Below are positions 35,181 to 44,343 of a stretch of DNA of 64,000 nucleotides, one piece after another. The notes under the pieces are model-generated. The model made no database searches and had not been told where the DNA came from. It saw nothing but the letters and a program-made list of their open reading frames with translations. This stretch comes from Verrucomicrobiota bacterium (GTDB lineage: Bacteria; Verrucomicrobiota; Verrucomicrobiia; CAIQCK01): assembly GCA_016222825.1 (NCBI GenBank), contig JACRQF010000015.1:485646-549645 (forward strand), given 5' to 3'. Positions within the stretch are counted from its first letter, which is position 1. Each line of letters starts with the position of its first letter. Position numbers and translations under genes: made by a program.

Positions 35181-37700
35181 CTAGTGATACACGCGCATGT
35201 CCCAAAGCGAGTAGCCGAAGGGCGTGCCGCGCTGCGTGCCGTGGATGCGGACCCAGCGGGCTTGTGTTGGCGCGAAACGAATGACCTCGGCCTTGCCAGT
35301 GCCTTTGGAAGTGGTGTGGACGGTCTTCCAATTCTCGCCGTCGGCCGAGACTTGAATTGAGTAGGTCTTTCCGAACGCGCCTTCCCACTGCAACTCGACG
35401 CGCGAGGTCATTTGCGGTGCGCCGAGGTCCACGGCGAGCCATTGCGGGTCGCGGAACTCGCTCGACCAGCGCGTGTCGCCCTTGCCGTCCACGGCAAACT
35501 CGGCGCGGTAGGTCTGGCCGTCCTTGGTCAGCACCGACGACGCCTTCACAGGCCGGCCCTCGGCGAGGTTGCGACGGGCCTCGCGTTCTTCCGGCGTCAG
35601 CACGGTGAAGTCGCGCAGGCTGCGCACATCGGACGCGCCTTTCTTCACCAACGCGGCTTCAAGCGTGTAGCGGCCCGGCTCGGAGGGAACGGCGAGGTTG
35701 AACGTCAGCCGCTTGTCGCCGAGCGCGGCGACTTCGCACGGCTGCGTCTGCTCGGCGAGCGTCTTCGCGCCGCGCAGGAGACGGAACCGGACGTTGCCGG
35801 CCCATTTCTCGTAGAGGTCGTTGATGACGACGACAGAGAAGTCGCGTTTCTCGCCGGGCGGCAGCTCGTCGCCCCAGAAGTCGAGCATGATGCCGGTTGG
35901 CGCGAAGCTGTCCGCCACATAGCGGCGGAAGTTCGGCTCGTAGGTCAGGTTCTTCACGTTGATGAAGTGGTCGCTCGTCTGGCCGTCGTGACGTGAGTAG
36001 CCGAGGCCGCAGAAGTGCAGCACGCCCGCGCAGAGCCGCTTGCTGCGCCAGAACTCGGTCTTTGCCGCCAGCGTCCGCGCGTAGTAGTGGAAGCGTTCGG
36101 CGACGGTGGCCTTTTCGCCGAGGAGCCGCTTGTAGATGTCCACCGTCAGCGTCGGCAGCGTGCCGTCGCGGTTGATCCACAGCCAGCCGTATTCGTTGAT
36201 GAGATACGGCGGCCGGGCCGCGTCCTTTTTCTTCGGGCCGTTGTCGGGAATGCCGGTCTCGTTCGCGAGGTTGGCGAAAAAGCCTTTGCGGCCTGCCCGA
36301 TACGGATGCGCCTCGGAGATGTCGCCGGGCATCTGCGGCACGCCCCAACCGTTGTCCCACGGCCGGTTCGACAGGTCGAGGCCGCGCGCCGCCATCAACG
36401 TCGCGGCGATGACGGCATCGTCGGTGGTCTCGTTCTGCGCGTCCCAGATGACGACGCAGGGATGGTTCCAACGTTCGCGCATCCACTCGGTGAACTCGAC
36501 GGCAAGGTGCTGCTGCGTGATCTCCTTCGGCCACGCATCCGGTCGCCCGCCATACCAGATCGGGAACTCGTCCTGGATCATGATGCCTTCCTCGTCGGCG
36601 ATCTCATACCAAAGCTCCGGCGGGAACCCGATGCAGTAGCGCAGCGAGTTCCAGTGCATTTCCTTGAACCGCCGGTGCAGCTTGCGCACCCACTCGCGGT
36701 CCCAGGGCAGCCCGCCGCGCGCCGCGTCCTCGAAGAACCGGTAGGTGCAGACGTTGGAGCCGCGCAGGAAATACGGCCGGCCGTTGAGCACCGTGCGTCC
36801 GCTTGCAGCATCGGTCGTGAACGAGCGCAGCCCAAACCGCGTCCGCGACGTGTCGCCGCCGGTGTCCACGACCAGTTCGTAGAGGAACGGGTCCTCCGGC
36901 GACCACAGCCGCGCGTCGCGGATCGGAATGGTCATCTCCACTTTGTTCGTCGAACGCGCCTCCACCGACGCTTCGCCGGCGACGCGGCCCGACTTCGCCT
37001 CGCGCACGACGGCTTTCACCGACCCTGTCGCGGCGCTCGCCAGCTCGATGACGGCGCGCACGGACTTCTTCGTCACGTCCGGCACGGTCTGCACGTTTAC
37101 CACATGCGGCGTGCCGCACATAATCAGTTCCACCGAATCGTAGATGCCGGGAATGTAGCGGCTTTTCTCGAAGTCCCAGCCCTCGGTCAGATACGGTGGC
37201 ACCTGTGCGAGCGACGCGCCGACGCGGATGAGCAGTTCGTTCTGCCCGCCGTCGCTTTTCAGGAACGGCTTCACATCAAACCAACCAGGGGTCCAGTTCG
37301 GCCCGTGCTCGCCGACCGCCTTACCGTTGAGGATGACCTTCGTGCCGTAGCGCGCCTTGTTGATCTTCAGCCGCGCCACCTCCGGCAGCGCGCCTTTCAA
37401 CTTGAACATCCGCCGATACCAGAACGCCTCGCGCTTCGGGTCGGCGGGCCGTTTCCGTTCCCGGCGCTCGGCTAGAGTTACCGTCGAGCCGGGCGACTCG
37501 AAGCGCGGCGCGGCCATGTCCACGAGGCCGGGCACGGGCGCGCGACGGTCGAATTTCACCGGCGGCTGGTCCATCCCGCCCTCGGCGATCTCCCACTGGC
37601 CGTTGAGCGAGACGACCGTGCGCGCATCGGCGGCGAAGGTGATTGAGGTGGTGAACGCGACAATGGCGGCGAGAGCGATCCATATTCTCATGGTATTCAT
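35181..37700 (-). CDS. Glycoside hydrolase family 2 protein with C-terminal discoidin domain
   Basis: 839 residues with a signal peptide (MNTMRIWIALAAIVAFTTSI). The GH2 sugar-binding, immunoglobulin-like and TIM-barrel domains occur in order. The acid/base Glu is in HPCVVIWDAQNETTDD and the nucleophile probably in YLINEYGWLWINR. The last 140 residues are an F5/8-type (discoidin) module (FAVDGKGDTRWSSEF, WLAVDLG). Such enzymes remove beta-galactose, beta-mannose or beta-glucuronate from polysaccharides; the subtype cannot be read here. Met4 is an alternative start. It is convergent with the glycosidase-like gene. Confidence 0.92.
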   Translation of the reverse strand: MNTMRIWIALAAIVAFTTSITFAADARTVVSLNGQWEIAEGGMDQPPVKFDRRAPVPGLVDMAAPRFESPGSTVTLAERRERKRPADPKREAFWYRRMFKLKGALPEVARLKINKARYGTKVILNGKAVGEHGPNWTPGWFDVKPFLKSDGGQNELLIRVGASLAQVPPYLTEGWDFEKSRYIPGIYDSVELIMCGTPHVVNVQTVPDVTKKSVRAVIELASAATGSVKAVVREAKSGRVAGEASVEARSTNKVEMTIPIRDARLWSPEDPFLYELVVDTGGDTSRTRFGLRSFTTDAASGRTVLNGRPYFLRGSNVCTYRFFEDAARGGLPWDREWVRKLHRRFKEMHWNSLRYCIGFPPELWYEIADEEGIMIQDEFPIWYGGRPDAWPKEITQQHLAVEFTEWMRERWNHPCVVIWDAQNETTDDAVIAATLMAARGLDLSNRPWDNGWGVPQMPGDISEAHPYRAGRKGFFANLANETGIPDNGPKKKDAARPPYLINEYGWLWINRDGTLPTLTVDIYKRLLGEKATVAERFHYYARTLAAKTEFWRSKRLCAGVLHFCGLGYSRHDGQTSDHFINVKNLTYEPNFRRYVADSFAPTGIMLDFWGDELPPGEKRDFSVVVINDLYEKWAGNVRFRLLRGAKTLAEQTQPCEVAALGDKRLTFNLAVPSEPGRYTLEAALVKKGASDVRSLRDFTVLTPEEREARRNLAEGRPVKASSVLTKDGQTYRAEFAVDGKGDTRWSSEFRDPQWLAVDLGAPQMTSRVELQWEGAFGKTYSIQVSADGENWKTVHTTSKGTGKAEVIRFAPTQARWVRIHGTQRGTPFGYSLWDMRVYH

Positions 37701-37808
37701 GATTGTGGCAGCATAGTTAGCCGCGACAGCGGCCGCAACAACTTGCTTGACAGCACGCGCGATTCACGGAAACTGCGCGCTCACCTGATATCGTGAGCCG
37801 TCGCGCAA

Positions 37809-37820
37809 CGTGATATCACG
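37809..37820. promoter_or_regulatory. Palindromic possible operator upstream of carB
   Basis: CGTGATATCACG is a perfect 12-bp palindrome 58 bases before the carB ATG. A related CTGATATCGTG lies at about 37785-37795, and a TTGACA is at 37747-37752 without a good -10. Two similar sites in a promoter region suggest a dimeric regulator. Confidence 0.35.
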
Positions 37821-37878
37821 CTTGTCTGCGGCGGCCCGGTCCACGAGAGCGATTGATTGACAACCAAGGAGCAACAAC

Positions 37879-40800
37879 ATGCCGAGGCGAAATGACGTTC
37901 ACAAGGTGATGATTATCGGTTCCGGTCCCATCGTGATCGGGCAGGCTTGCGAGTTTGATTATTCCGGTTCCCAAGCGTGCAAGGCGCTCAAAGGACTTGG
38001 CTACAAGATCGTGTTGGTGAACTCCAACCCCGCCACGATCATGACAGATCCCGGCATGGCTGACGCGACCTACATCGAGCCGTTGAACCTCGCGTCCATG
38101 ACCAAGATCATCGAGAAGGAGCGGCCCGATGCGTTGCTGCCGAACCTCGGCGGCCAGACCGGCCTCAATCTTTCCTCCGAACTGGCGAAGGCCGGCGTGC
38201 TGGAGAAATACGGCGTGAAGGTTATTGGCGTGAACATAGACGCCATTCAGCGCGGCGAGGACCGCATCGTGTTCAAGGAGACAATGCAGAAGCTCGGCAT
38301 TCCCATGCCCGACAGCGACCCGGCCTATACGATTGAGGAAGCGGAGAAGATTGCCGCGCGTCTCGGCTATCCGGTGGTGGTGCGCCCCGCTTACACGATG
38401 GGCGGCACCGGCGGCGGCCTTGTCTATAACATCGAAGAACTGCGCACCGTCGCCAGCCGCGGTCTGGCGGCGAGCTTGATTCACCAGATTTTGATCGAGG
38501 AGTCGGTGCTCGGCTGGGAGGAACTGGAGCTGGAGGTCGTTCGCGACGCCAAGAACCAGATGATCACCGTCTGCTTCATCGAGAACGTGGACGCGATGGG
38601 CGTGCATACGGGCGATTCGTATTGCGTCGCGCCGATGCTGACGATCTCGCCGGAGTTGCAGAAGAAGCTGCAGGACTACTCCTATCGCGTCGTCGAGGCC
38701 ATCCAGGTCATCGGCGGCACCAACATTCAGTTCGCGCACGATCCGAAGACCGGCCGCGTGGTCATCATCGAGATCAACCCGCGCACTTCGCGCTCGTCGG
38801 CGCTCGCGTCGAAGGCGACCGGCTTCCCCATCGCGCTCATTTCCTCCAAGCTCGCCGCCGGGCTGACGATGGACGAAATCCCCTACTGGAAGGAAGGAAC
38901 ACTGGAGAAATACAAGCCCTCCGGCGATTACGTGGTCGTCAAGTTCTCGCGTTGGGCGTTCGAGAAGTTCAAGGACGCCGAGGACAAGCTCGGCACCCAG
39001 ATGCGCGCCGTTGGCGAAGTGATGAGCATCGGCAAGAACTACAAGGAGGCGTTCCAGAAATCCATCCGGTCGCTGGAGAACGGCCGGCACGGGCTGGGCT
39101 TCGCGAAGGACTTCAACAAACGCTCGCTGGAAGAGTTGATGGCGATGCTCAACCAGCCGAGCAGCGAGCGACAGTTCATCATGTATGAGGCGCTTCGGAA
39201 GGGCGCGAAGGTGGAGGAATTGCACGCAAAGACCTACATCAAGGCGTGGTTCATCCAGCAGATGAAGGAGCTGGTCGAACTGGAAGAGAAGCTCCTCGCG
39301 TTCAAGGGCAAGCAGGTGCCGGACGACCTGTTTGTGCAGGCGAAGAAGGACGGTTTCGCCGACCGCTATCTCTCGAAGATCCTCGGTATCAAGGAAGACG
39401 AGATTCGCGCGCGCCGGCTGAAGCTCGGCCTCGCCGAAGCGTGGGACGCGGTGCCGGTCAGTGGTGTCGAGGACGCGGCCTACTACTACTCGACCTACAA
39501 CGCGCCCGACAAGACCACCTCATCCGGCGGACGGAAGGTCCTCGTGCTCGGCGGCGGCCCGAATCGCATCGGCCAGGGCATCGAGTTTGATTATTGTTGT
39601 GTCCACGCCGCGTTCGCGCTCCGCGACGAGGGCTACGAGGCGAACATGATCAACTGCAACCCGGAGACCGTCTCGACCGACTACGACACCTCCAGCAAGC
39701 TCTATTTCGAGCCGCTGACGGTCGAGGATGTGCTCAGCATCTACGGGAAGGAGAAACCCATCGGCGCCATTGTGCAGTTTGGCGGACAGACGCCGCTGAA
39801 CCTCGCCAACCAACTCGCGGCGGCGGGCGTGAACGTCCTCGGCACATCGCCTGATACGATTGACCTCGCTGAGGATCGCGACCGGTTCCGCAAGATGATG
39901 GAGAAGCTCAACATTCCGATGCCGGAGTCGGGCATGGCCAGTAACCTCGAAGAAGCGGTCGCGGTGGCCAATCGCGTCGGCTACCCGCTGATGGTGCGGC
40001 CGTCGTTCGTGCTTGGCGGACGCGGCATGGAAATCGTTTATGACGAAGAGACGCTCAAGCGTTACGTCGCCGCCGCCGTGGACGTGACGCCCGACCGGCC
40101 GATCCTGATAGACAAGTTCCTGGAGAACGCGCTGGAGTGCGAAGCCGACGCGCTGGCCGACGGCACTGAGGTGTTCATTCCGGCTGTTATGGAACACATC
40201 GAGCAGGCCGGCATCCACTCCGGCGATTCAGCGTGTGTGATCCCGCCCATCAGCATCCCGCAAAAGCACCTCCAGACCATCTGTGACTACACCCGCAAGA
40301 TCGCAAAGGAATTGCACGTCATCGGGTTGATGAACATGCAGTATGCGATCTGCAATGACAAAGTCTATTGCCTCGAAGCCAACCCGCGCGCGTCCCGCAC
40401 CGTGCCGCTGGTCTCGAAGGTCTGCAACATTTCCATGGCGCGCATCGCCACGCAGCTCATGCTCGGCAAGAAACTGCGCGACCTCAACCTCCAGCAGAAG
40501 CGCATCCCGCACTTCGGCGTGAAAGAGGCGGTCCTGCCGTTCAGCATGTTCCCGGAAGTGGACCCGGTGCTCGGCCCGGAGATGCGCTCGACCGGCGAAG
40601 TGCTCGGCATGGCCGATTCGTTCGGCATGGCCTTCTTCAAGGCCGAGGAAGCCGCAACGCCTCCGCTGCCGTCCTCCGGCGCTGTGCTGATCACCGTCAA
40701 CGAACGCGACAAAACCGCCGCGTGCGAAGTCGCCGCCGAGTTCAACAAACTCGGCTTCAAGGTGCTCGCGACCAACGGCACGCATCTGCGATTCGCAGAG

Positions 40801-41094
40801 CGTGGCGTCAGGTCGGAGAAGATCAACAAGACCAACGAAGGCCGGCCAGATATTGTGGACGCGATCAAGAACGGCGACATCCAACTCATCATCAACACGC
40901 CCGCCGGCAAGAACAGTCAGGTTGACGATTCCTACATCCGCAAGAACGCCATCAAGCACAAGGTTCCTTACGTGACAACGCTTGCGGCCGCGCTCGCCGC
41001 CGCCAAGGGAATCGGCGCCCTACAGAAGGGCCGCGCCGAGGTGAAGTCGTTGCAGGCGTATCATCAGGACGTGCAGAACGCGCCGCTGGTGTAG
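37879..41094 (+). CDS. carB: Carbamoyl-phosphate synthase large subunit
   Basis: A 1071-residue enzyme of normal length that makes carbamoyl phosphate from glutamine-derived ammonia, bicarbonate and two ATP, for pyrimidines and arginine. Both ATP-grasp halves are present: the first starts KVMIIGSGPIVIGQACEFDYSG, the second GGRKVLVLGGGPNRIGQGIEFDY. The C-terminal MGS-like allosteric domain is LITVNERDKTAACEVAAEFNKLG and on. AAGGAG precedes the ATG. The small subunit gene carA is not in the window. The DUF1846 gene follows after 35 bases. Confidence 0.98.
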   Translation: MPRRNDVHKVMIIGSGPIVIGQACEFDYSGSQACKALKGLGYKIVLVNSNPATIMTDPGMADATYIEPLNLASMTKIIEKERPDALLPNLGGQTGLNLSSELAKAGVLEKYGVKVIGVNIDAIQRGEDRIVFKETMQKLGIPMPDSDPAYTIEEAEKIAARLGYPVVVRPAYTMGGTGGGLVYNIEELRTVASRGLAASLIHQILIEESVLGWEELELEVVRDAKNQMITVCFIENVDAMGVHTGDSYCVAPMLTISPELQKKLQDYSYRVVEAIQVIGGTNIQFAHDPKTGRVVIIEINPRTSRSSALASKATGFPIALISSKLAAGLTMDEIPYWKEGTLEKYKPSGDYVVVKFSRWAFEKFKDAEDKLGTQMRAVGEVMSIGKNYKEAFQKSIRSLENGRHGLGFAKDFNKRSLEELMAMLNQPSSERQFIMYEALRKGAKVEELHAKTYIKAWFIQQMKELVELEEKLLAFKGKQVPDDLFVQAKKDGFADRYLSKILGIKEDEIRARRLKLGLAEAWDAVPVSGVEDAAYYYSTYNAPDKTTSSGGRKVLVLGGGPNRIGQGIEFDYCCVHAAFALRDEGYEANMINCNPETVSTDYDTSSKLYFEPLTVEDVLSIYGKEKPIGAIVQFGGQTPLNLANQLAAAGVNVLGTSPDTIDLAEDRDRFRKMMEKLNIPMPESGMASNLEEAVAVANRVGYPLMVRPSFVLGGRGMEIVYDEETLKRYVAAAVDVTPDRPILIDKFLENALECEADALADGTEVFIPAVMEHIEQAGIHSGDSACVIPPISIPQKHLQTICDYTRKIAKELHVIGLMNMQYAICNDKVYCLEANPRASRTVPLVSKVCNISMARIATQLMLGKKLRDLNLQQKRIPHFGVKEAVLPFSMFPEVDPVLGPEMRSTGEVLGMADSFGMAFFKAEEAATPPLPSSGAVLITVNERDKTAACEVAAEFNKLGFKVLATNGTHLRFAERGVRSEKINKTNEGRPDIVDAIKNGDIQLIINTPAGKNSQVDDSYIRKNAIKHKVPYVTTLAAALAAAKGIGALQKGRAEVKSLQAYHQDVQNAPLV

Positions 41095-41129
41095 AGCGTG
41101 AGCGGGCAAATCACGACGGCTTCAAGCGT

Positions 41130-42647
41130 ATGACCAAGAAAACTGGTTTCGACAACGAGAAGTATCTCGCCGAGCAGACGGCGGCGATTCTGGAACGGGC
41201 CAAGAAATCCGACAATAAGCTCTACCTGGAGTTTGGCGGCAAGATCGTCTTCGACTACCACGCCTCGCGCGTGCTGCCGGGATTCGACCCGAACGTCAAG
41301 ATGCGGCTGCTCCAGCATCTCAAGGACCGCGCCGACATCATCCTCTGCATCTACGCCGGCGACATCGAGCGCAAGAAGGTGCGCGCCGACTTCGGCATCA
41401 CCTACGACGTGGACGCAATGAAGTTGATTGACGACCTGCGCGCGTGGGGCATCGCAGTTACCGGCGTCGTCATCACGCGCTTCCAGAACCAGTCTGCGGC
41501 CACCATCTTCAAGAACAAGCTTGAGCGCCGTGGCGTGCCAGTGTTCCTGCACTACCCGATCCGAGGCTATCCCACCGACGTGGACGGCATTGCGAGCGAA
41601 GAGGGCTACGGTCGGAACGACTACATCCCGACGACCAAGCCGCTCGTGGTGGTCACGGGGCCGGGGCCCGGCAGCGGCAAGCTCTCGACATGCCTGTCGC
41701 AGCTTTATCACGACCACAAACGCGGCATCAATTCCGGCTACGCCAAGTTCGAGACGTTCCCGATCTGGAACCTGCCCCTGAAGCACCCGGTCAACGTCGC
41801 CTACGAGGCCGCGACGGTGGACATCAAGGACTTCAACCTCATTGACCCGCACCACATGGAGGCCTACGGCACGACGGCGATCAACTACAACCGCGATGTA
41901 GAGTTGTTCCCGGTGCTCAAACGGCTTCTGGAGCGAATCACCGGCGCGAAGTCGCCCTACAACTCGCCGACCGACATGGGCGTCAATAAGGCCGGCTTCG
42001 GCATTGTGGACGACGCGGTCGTGCGCGAGGCTGCCCGACAGGAGATCATCCGCCGTTATTTCCGCTACCACTGCGAATACGCAATGGGCTTCGCCGACAA
42101 AGACTCGACCCAGCGCATCGCGATGATCATGGAAGAAGTTGGCGCCAAGCCGGAGGACCGTCCGACGGTCAACGCGGCGCGGAAAGCGGCGCAGGAAGCC
42201 GAGACAGGCGGCAAAGGCAATGAGGGCGTCTTCTGTGGCGCGGCCCTCGAACTGCGCGACAGCGAAATCATCACCGGCAGCAACTCGCCACTGATGCATG
42301 CCGCCTCCGGCCTCATTCTCAACACCGTCAAAAAGCTTGCTGAGATCCCGCGCAAGATGCCGCTGCTTCCGCCCAGCGTCGTCGAGTCCATCGCCAACCT
42401 GAAAAAGCACATCCTCAACGCGCGCACCCTCAGCCTGGACCTCGACGAGACTCTCATCGCGCTCAGCATCAGTGCCGGCCACAACCCGGCCGCGCAGATG
42501 GCGATGGAGAAGTTAAAGGAGCTCCAGGGATGCGAAGTTCACATGACGCACATGCCGACGCCCGGCGACGAGGCCGGCTTGCGTCGGCTGGGTGTCAACC
42601 TCACCAGCGAGCCGAACTTCGCGACGAAGAACCTGTTTGAGTCTTAG
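41130..42647 (+). CDS. DUF1846 family protein
   Basis: This 505-residue protein matches the DUF1846 family throughout: TGFDNEKYLAEQTAAILERA at the start, LYLEFGGKIVFDYHASRVLPGFDPN, GVPVFLHYPIRGYPTDVDGI and the P-loop-like VVVTGPGPGSGKLSTCLSQLYH near residue 180. DPHHMEAYGTTAINYNRDVE and CGAALELRDSEIITGSNSPLMHA are also family text. The family is widespread and has solved structures, but I know of no established reaction. It lies 35 bases after carB and is probably co-transcribed. It ends 3 bases from the convergent MBL gene. Confidence 0.9.
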   Translation: MTKKTGFDNEKYLAEQTAAILERAKKSDNKLYLEFGGKIVFDYHASRVLPGFDPNVKMRLLQHLKDRADIILCIYAGDIERKKVRADFGITYDVDAMKLIDDLRAWGIAVTGVVITRFQNQSAATIFKNKLERRGVPVFLHYPIRGYPTDVDGIASEEGYGRNDYIPTTKPLVVVTGPGPGSGKLSTCLSQLYHDHKRGINSGYAKFETFPIWNLPLKHPVNVAYEAATVDIKDFNLIDPHHMEAYGTTAINYNRDVELFPVLKRLLERITGAKSPYNSPTDMGVNKAGFGIVDDAVVREAARQEIIRRYFRYHCEYAMGFADKDSTQRIAMIMEEVGAKPEDRPTVNAARKAAQEAETGGKGNEGVFCGAALELRDSEIITGSNSPLMHAASGLILNTVKKLAEIPRKMPLLPPSVVESIANLKKHILNARTLSLDLDETLIALSISAGHNPAAQMAMEKLKELQGCEVHMTHMPTPGDEAGLRRLGVNLTSEPNFATKNLFES

Positions 42648-42650
42648 GAG

Positions 42651-44237
42651 TTACGGCTGCTCCAGCTTCTGCTGGACGTAGTAGTCCTTCAACCAATCCA
42701 GCGACGGACAGAGGTCGCGCACGGCTTTCTCGGCCGTGTCCGCCCAGCGCACGATTTTCTCGTAGTGGCTGGCGTGATAGCGGTAGACGACCTGGTGGCC
42801 GTTGGCGATGACGTCGGGCTTCACGCGCAACACCAGCCGCGCGCTGTTGCGGAAGGCGTCGAACCGGGAGTTGTTGAACGCGCAGAAGCCGCCCGTGCCG
42901 TTCCAACGCGACGGCGACTGGTAGCTGTCACCGCTGAAGAACACGCGCCGACCATCCACCGTTGCCATGAACGCGCAGTGCCATCGCGTCTGCGCCGGCA
43001 TCGGCCAGATGTCAAAACGGTATTCGTTCCATGTGGACTCGCCCGTCTCCGGCAACACGCGGTCGGCCTTGATCGGCGCGGCGGGCAGGTAGGGCAGGTC
43101 GAATCTGTCGGAGTTGCCGAGGATTTCCGCCAGCCACGGATGCATCCACACTTCGGCACCGTGTTTCTGCTTCATCGCCGGATAACCGTCGGTGTGGTCG
43201 TAGTGGAAGTGCGACGCAATCGTAGCCGTCACGCGCTTGACGCCCGCCACCGGCAGCAACGCTTCGAGGTCGGGCAGGCTCGATATCTGCGGGTCCACGA
43301 CGAAACCTTCGCCGGTCTTCGAAACGAGCAGGAAGCTGTTGCCGCCGAACTGATAGAGATGCGGCGAGACGCGCCGCGCGTTGAGACCCGGCAACGGCTC
43401 CAGCGGGAGGTAATCGTCCGGCTCGCCTTCGCAAACGGAGCCTTTGGCGCGAATGAGGGCCATCAGGCGCGTCCGGGCCAGCTTCACGCAATCGCTCGCG
43501 CCGCGCGCGACGACCGGCCCGTGCGACGGACAGAGCATATCTATGTGGCAGTAGCTAAGCCGCTCCAATCCATACCATGCCTGAAGCGCGCCGCTCGGCG
43601 TCCAATGGTCCCATTCGAGGTGAAACGGCTGCCAGACCTTGCCACCCGCGTGGACGGCGTCGCCGCAGAAGAAGACGTTCTTGCCCTGCCACGTCACCAT
43701 GATTGTCAGCGCGCCGGCGGAGTGGCCGGGCGTCGGCAGGAACCGAATGCGATGCCGTCCCCAAAACACATCAGCGCCCTCGGCGAGTTTGCACTGCATG
43801 TTAGTCAGACCGCGCGGCAACACGCTGAAACTCGTCGGGTAGCCGCTCGGCCGCGCGGTGCGCCGTTTCCAGTAAGCCTTCACGCCGTCTGGCGACAGGA
43901 AGCCCGCCTCGCCCGATGGCGCACGTAGCTCGGCGTTGCCTGTGTAACTCAGCAATCCTTCGCACTGATCCCGGTGATGATGGGTGAGCAGGACGTAGTC
44001 GAGTTGCTTGACGCCGAGGGAGTCAAGCGCGCCGGTCCAGTCGCGGCTGCCGAAGTCTATCGCCACCGCGCGGTCGCCGTCGCGCAGCACATAGACGTTG
44101 CAGGTGTCGCGGAGCAGGTAGAGGTCGGGCAGAAGCTGCTCGAACTGCGCGTTCATTGCGGCGGCAGGCACTGGGCACAGCGAAACGATGAAGACGGCGG
44201 CTGCGATTGCCAATGATGCTCTCTTGTTCTTCTTCAT
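42651..44237 (-). CDS. Exported protein with two metallo-beta-lactamase domains
   Basis: The 528-residue product has a signal peptide (ASLAIAAAVFIVSLCPVPAAA) and two MBL folds. The first has LLTHHHRDQCEG, where the usual HxHxDH lacks its last His (Gln), then TPGHSAGALTIM and FFCGDAVH. The second has ATIASHFHYDHTDGYPAM with a complete HxHxDH, then WMHPW and FFSGDSYQSP. One intact metal site and one altered site suggest that only the second half has the classical dinuclear centre. The substrate is unknown. Stop codon is next to the DUF1846 stop. Confidence 0.85.
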   Translation of the reverse strand: MKKNKRASLAIAAAVFIVSLCPVPAAAMNAQFEQLLPDLYLLRDTCNVYVLRDGDRAVAIDFGSRDWTGALDSLGVKQLDYVLLTHHHRDQCEGLLSYTGNAELRAPSGEAGFLSPDGVKAYWKRRTARPSGYPTSFSVLPRGLTNMQCKLAEGADVFWGRHRIRFLPTPGHSAGALTIMVTWQGKNVFFCGDAVHAGGKVWQPFHLEWDHWTPSGALQAWYGLERLSYCHIDMLCPSHGPVVARGASDCVKLARTRLMALIRAKGSVCEGEPDDYLPLEPLPGLNARRVSPHLYQFGGNSFLLVSKTGEGFVVDPQISSLPDLEALLPVAGVKRVTATIASHFHYDHTDGYPAMKQKHGAEVWMHPWLAEILGNSDRFDLPYLPAAPIKADRVLPETGESTWNEYRFDIWPMPAQTRWHCAFMATVDGRRVFFSGDSYQSPSRWNGTGGFCAFNNSRFDAFRNSARLVLRVKPDVIANGHQVVYRYHASHYEKIVRWADTAEKAVRDLCPSLDWLKDYYVQQKLEQP

Positions 44238-44290
44238 AGTTCTTCAGATGGCTGCCGCAATCCGCGCCCACTGCTTTGCGGATAGTTCTT

Positions 44291-44327
44291 GGGCAAAATC
44301 ATGATTTTGCCAGCCATGATTTTGCCC
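44291..44327. repeat. Overlapping AT-rich palindromes
   Basis: GCAAAATCATGATTTTGC (44293-44310) is a perfect 18-bp palindrome. Its left part also pairs with CATGATTTTGCCC at 44315-44327. It lies between the end of the isomerase-like gene and the MBL gene start, and may act as a terminator-like or mobile palindrome. Confidence 0.5.
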
Positions 44328-44343
44328 TCTGGACGGCCGCTCG

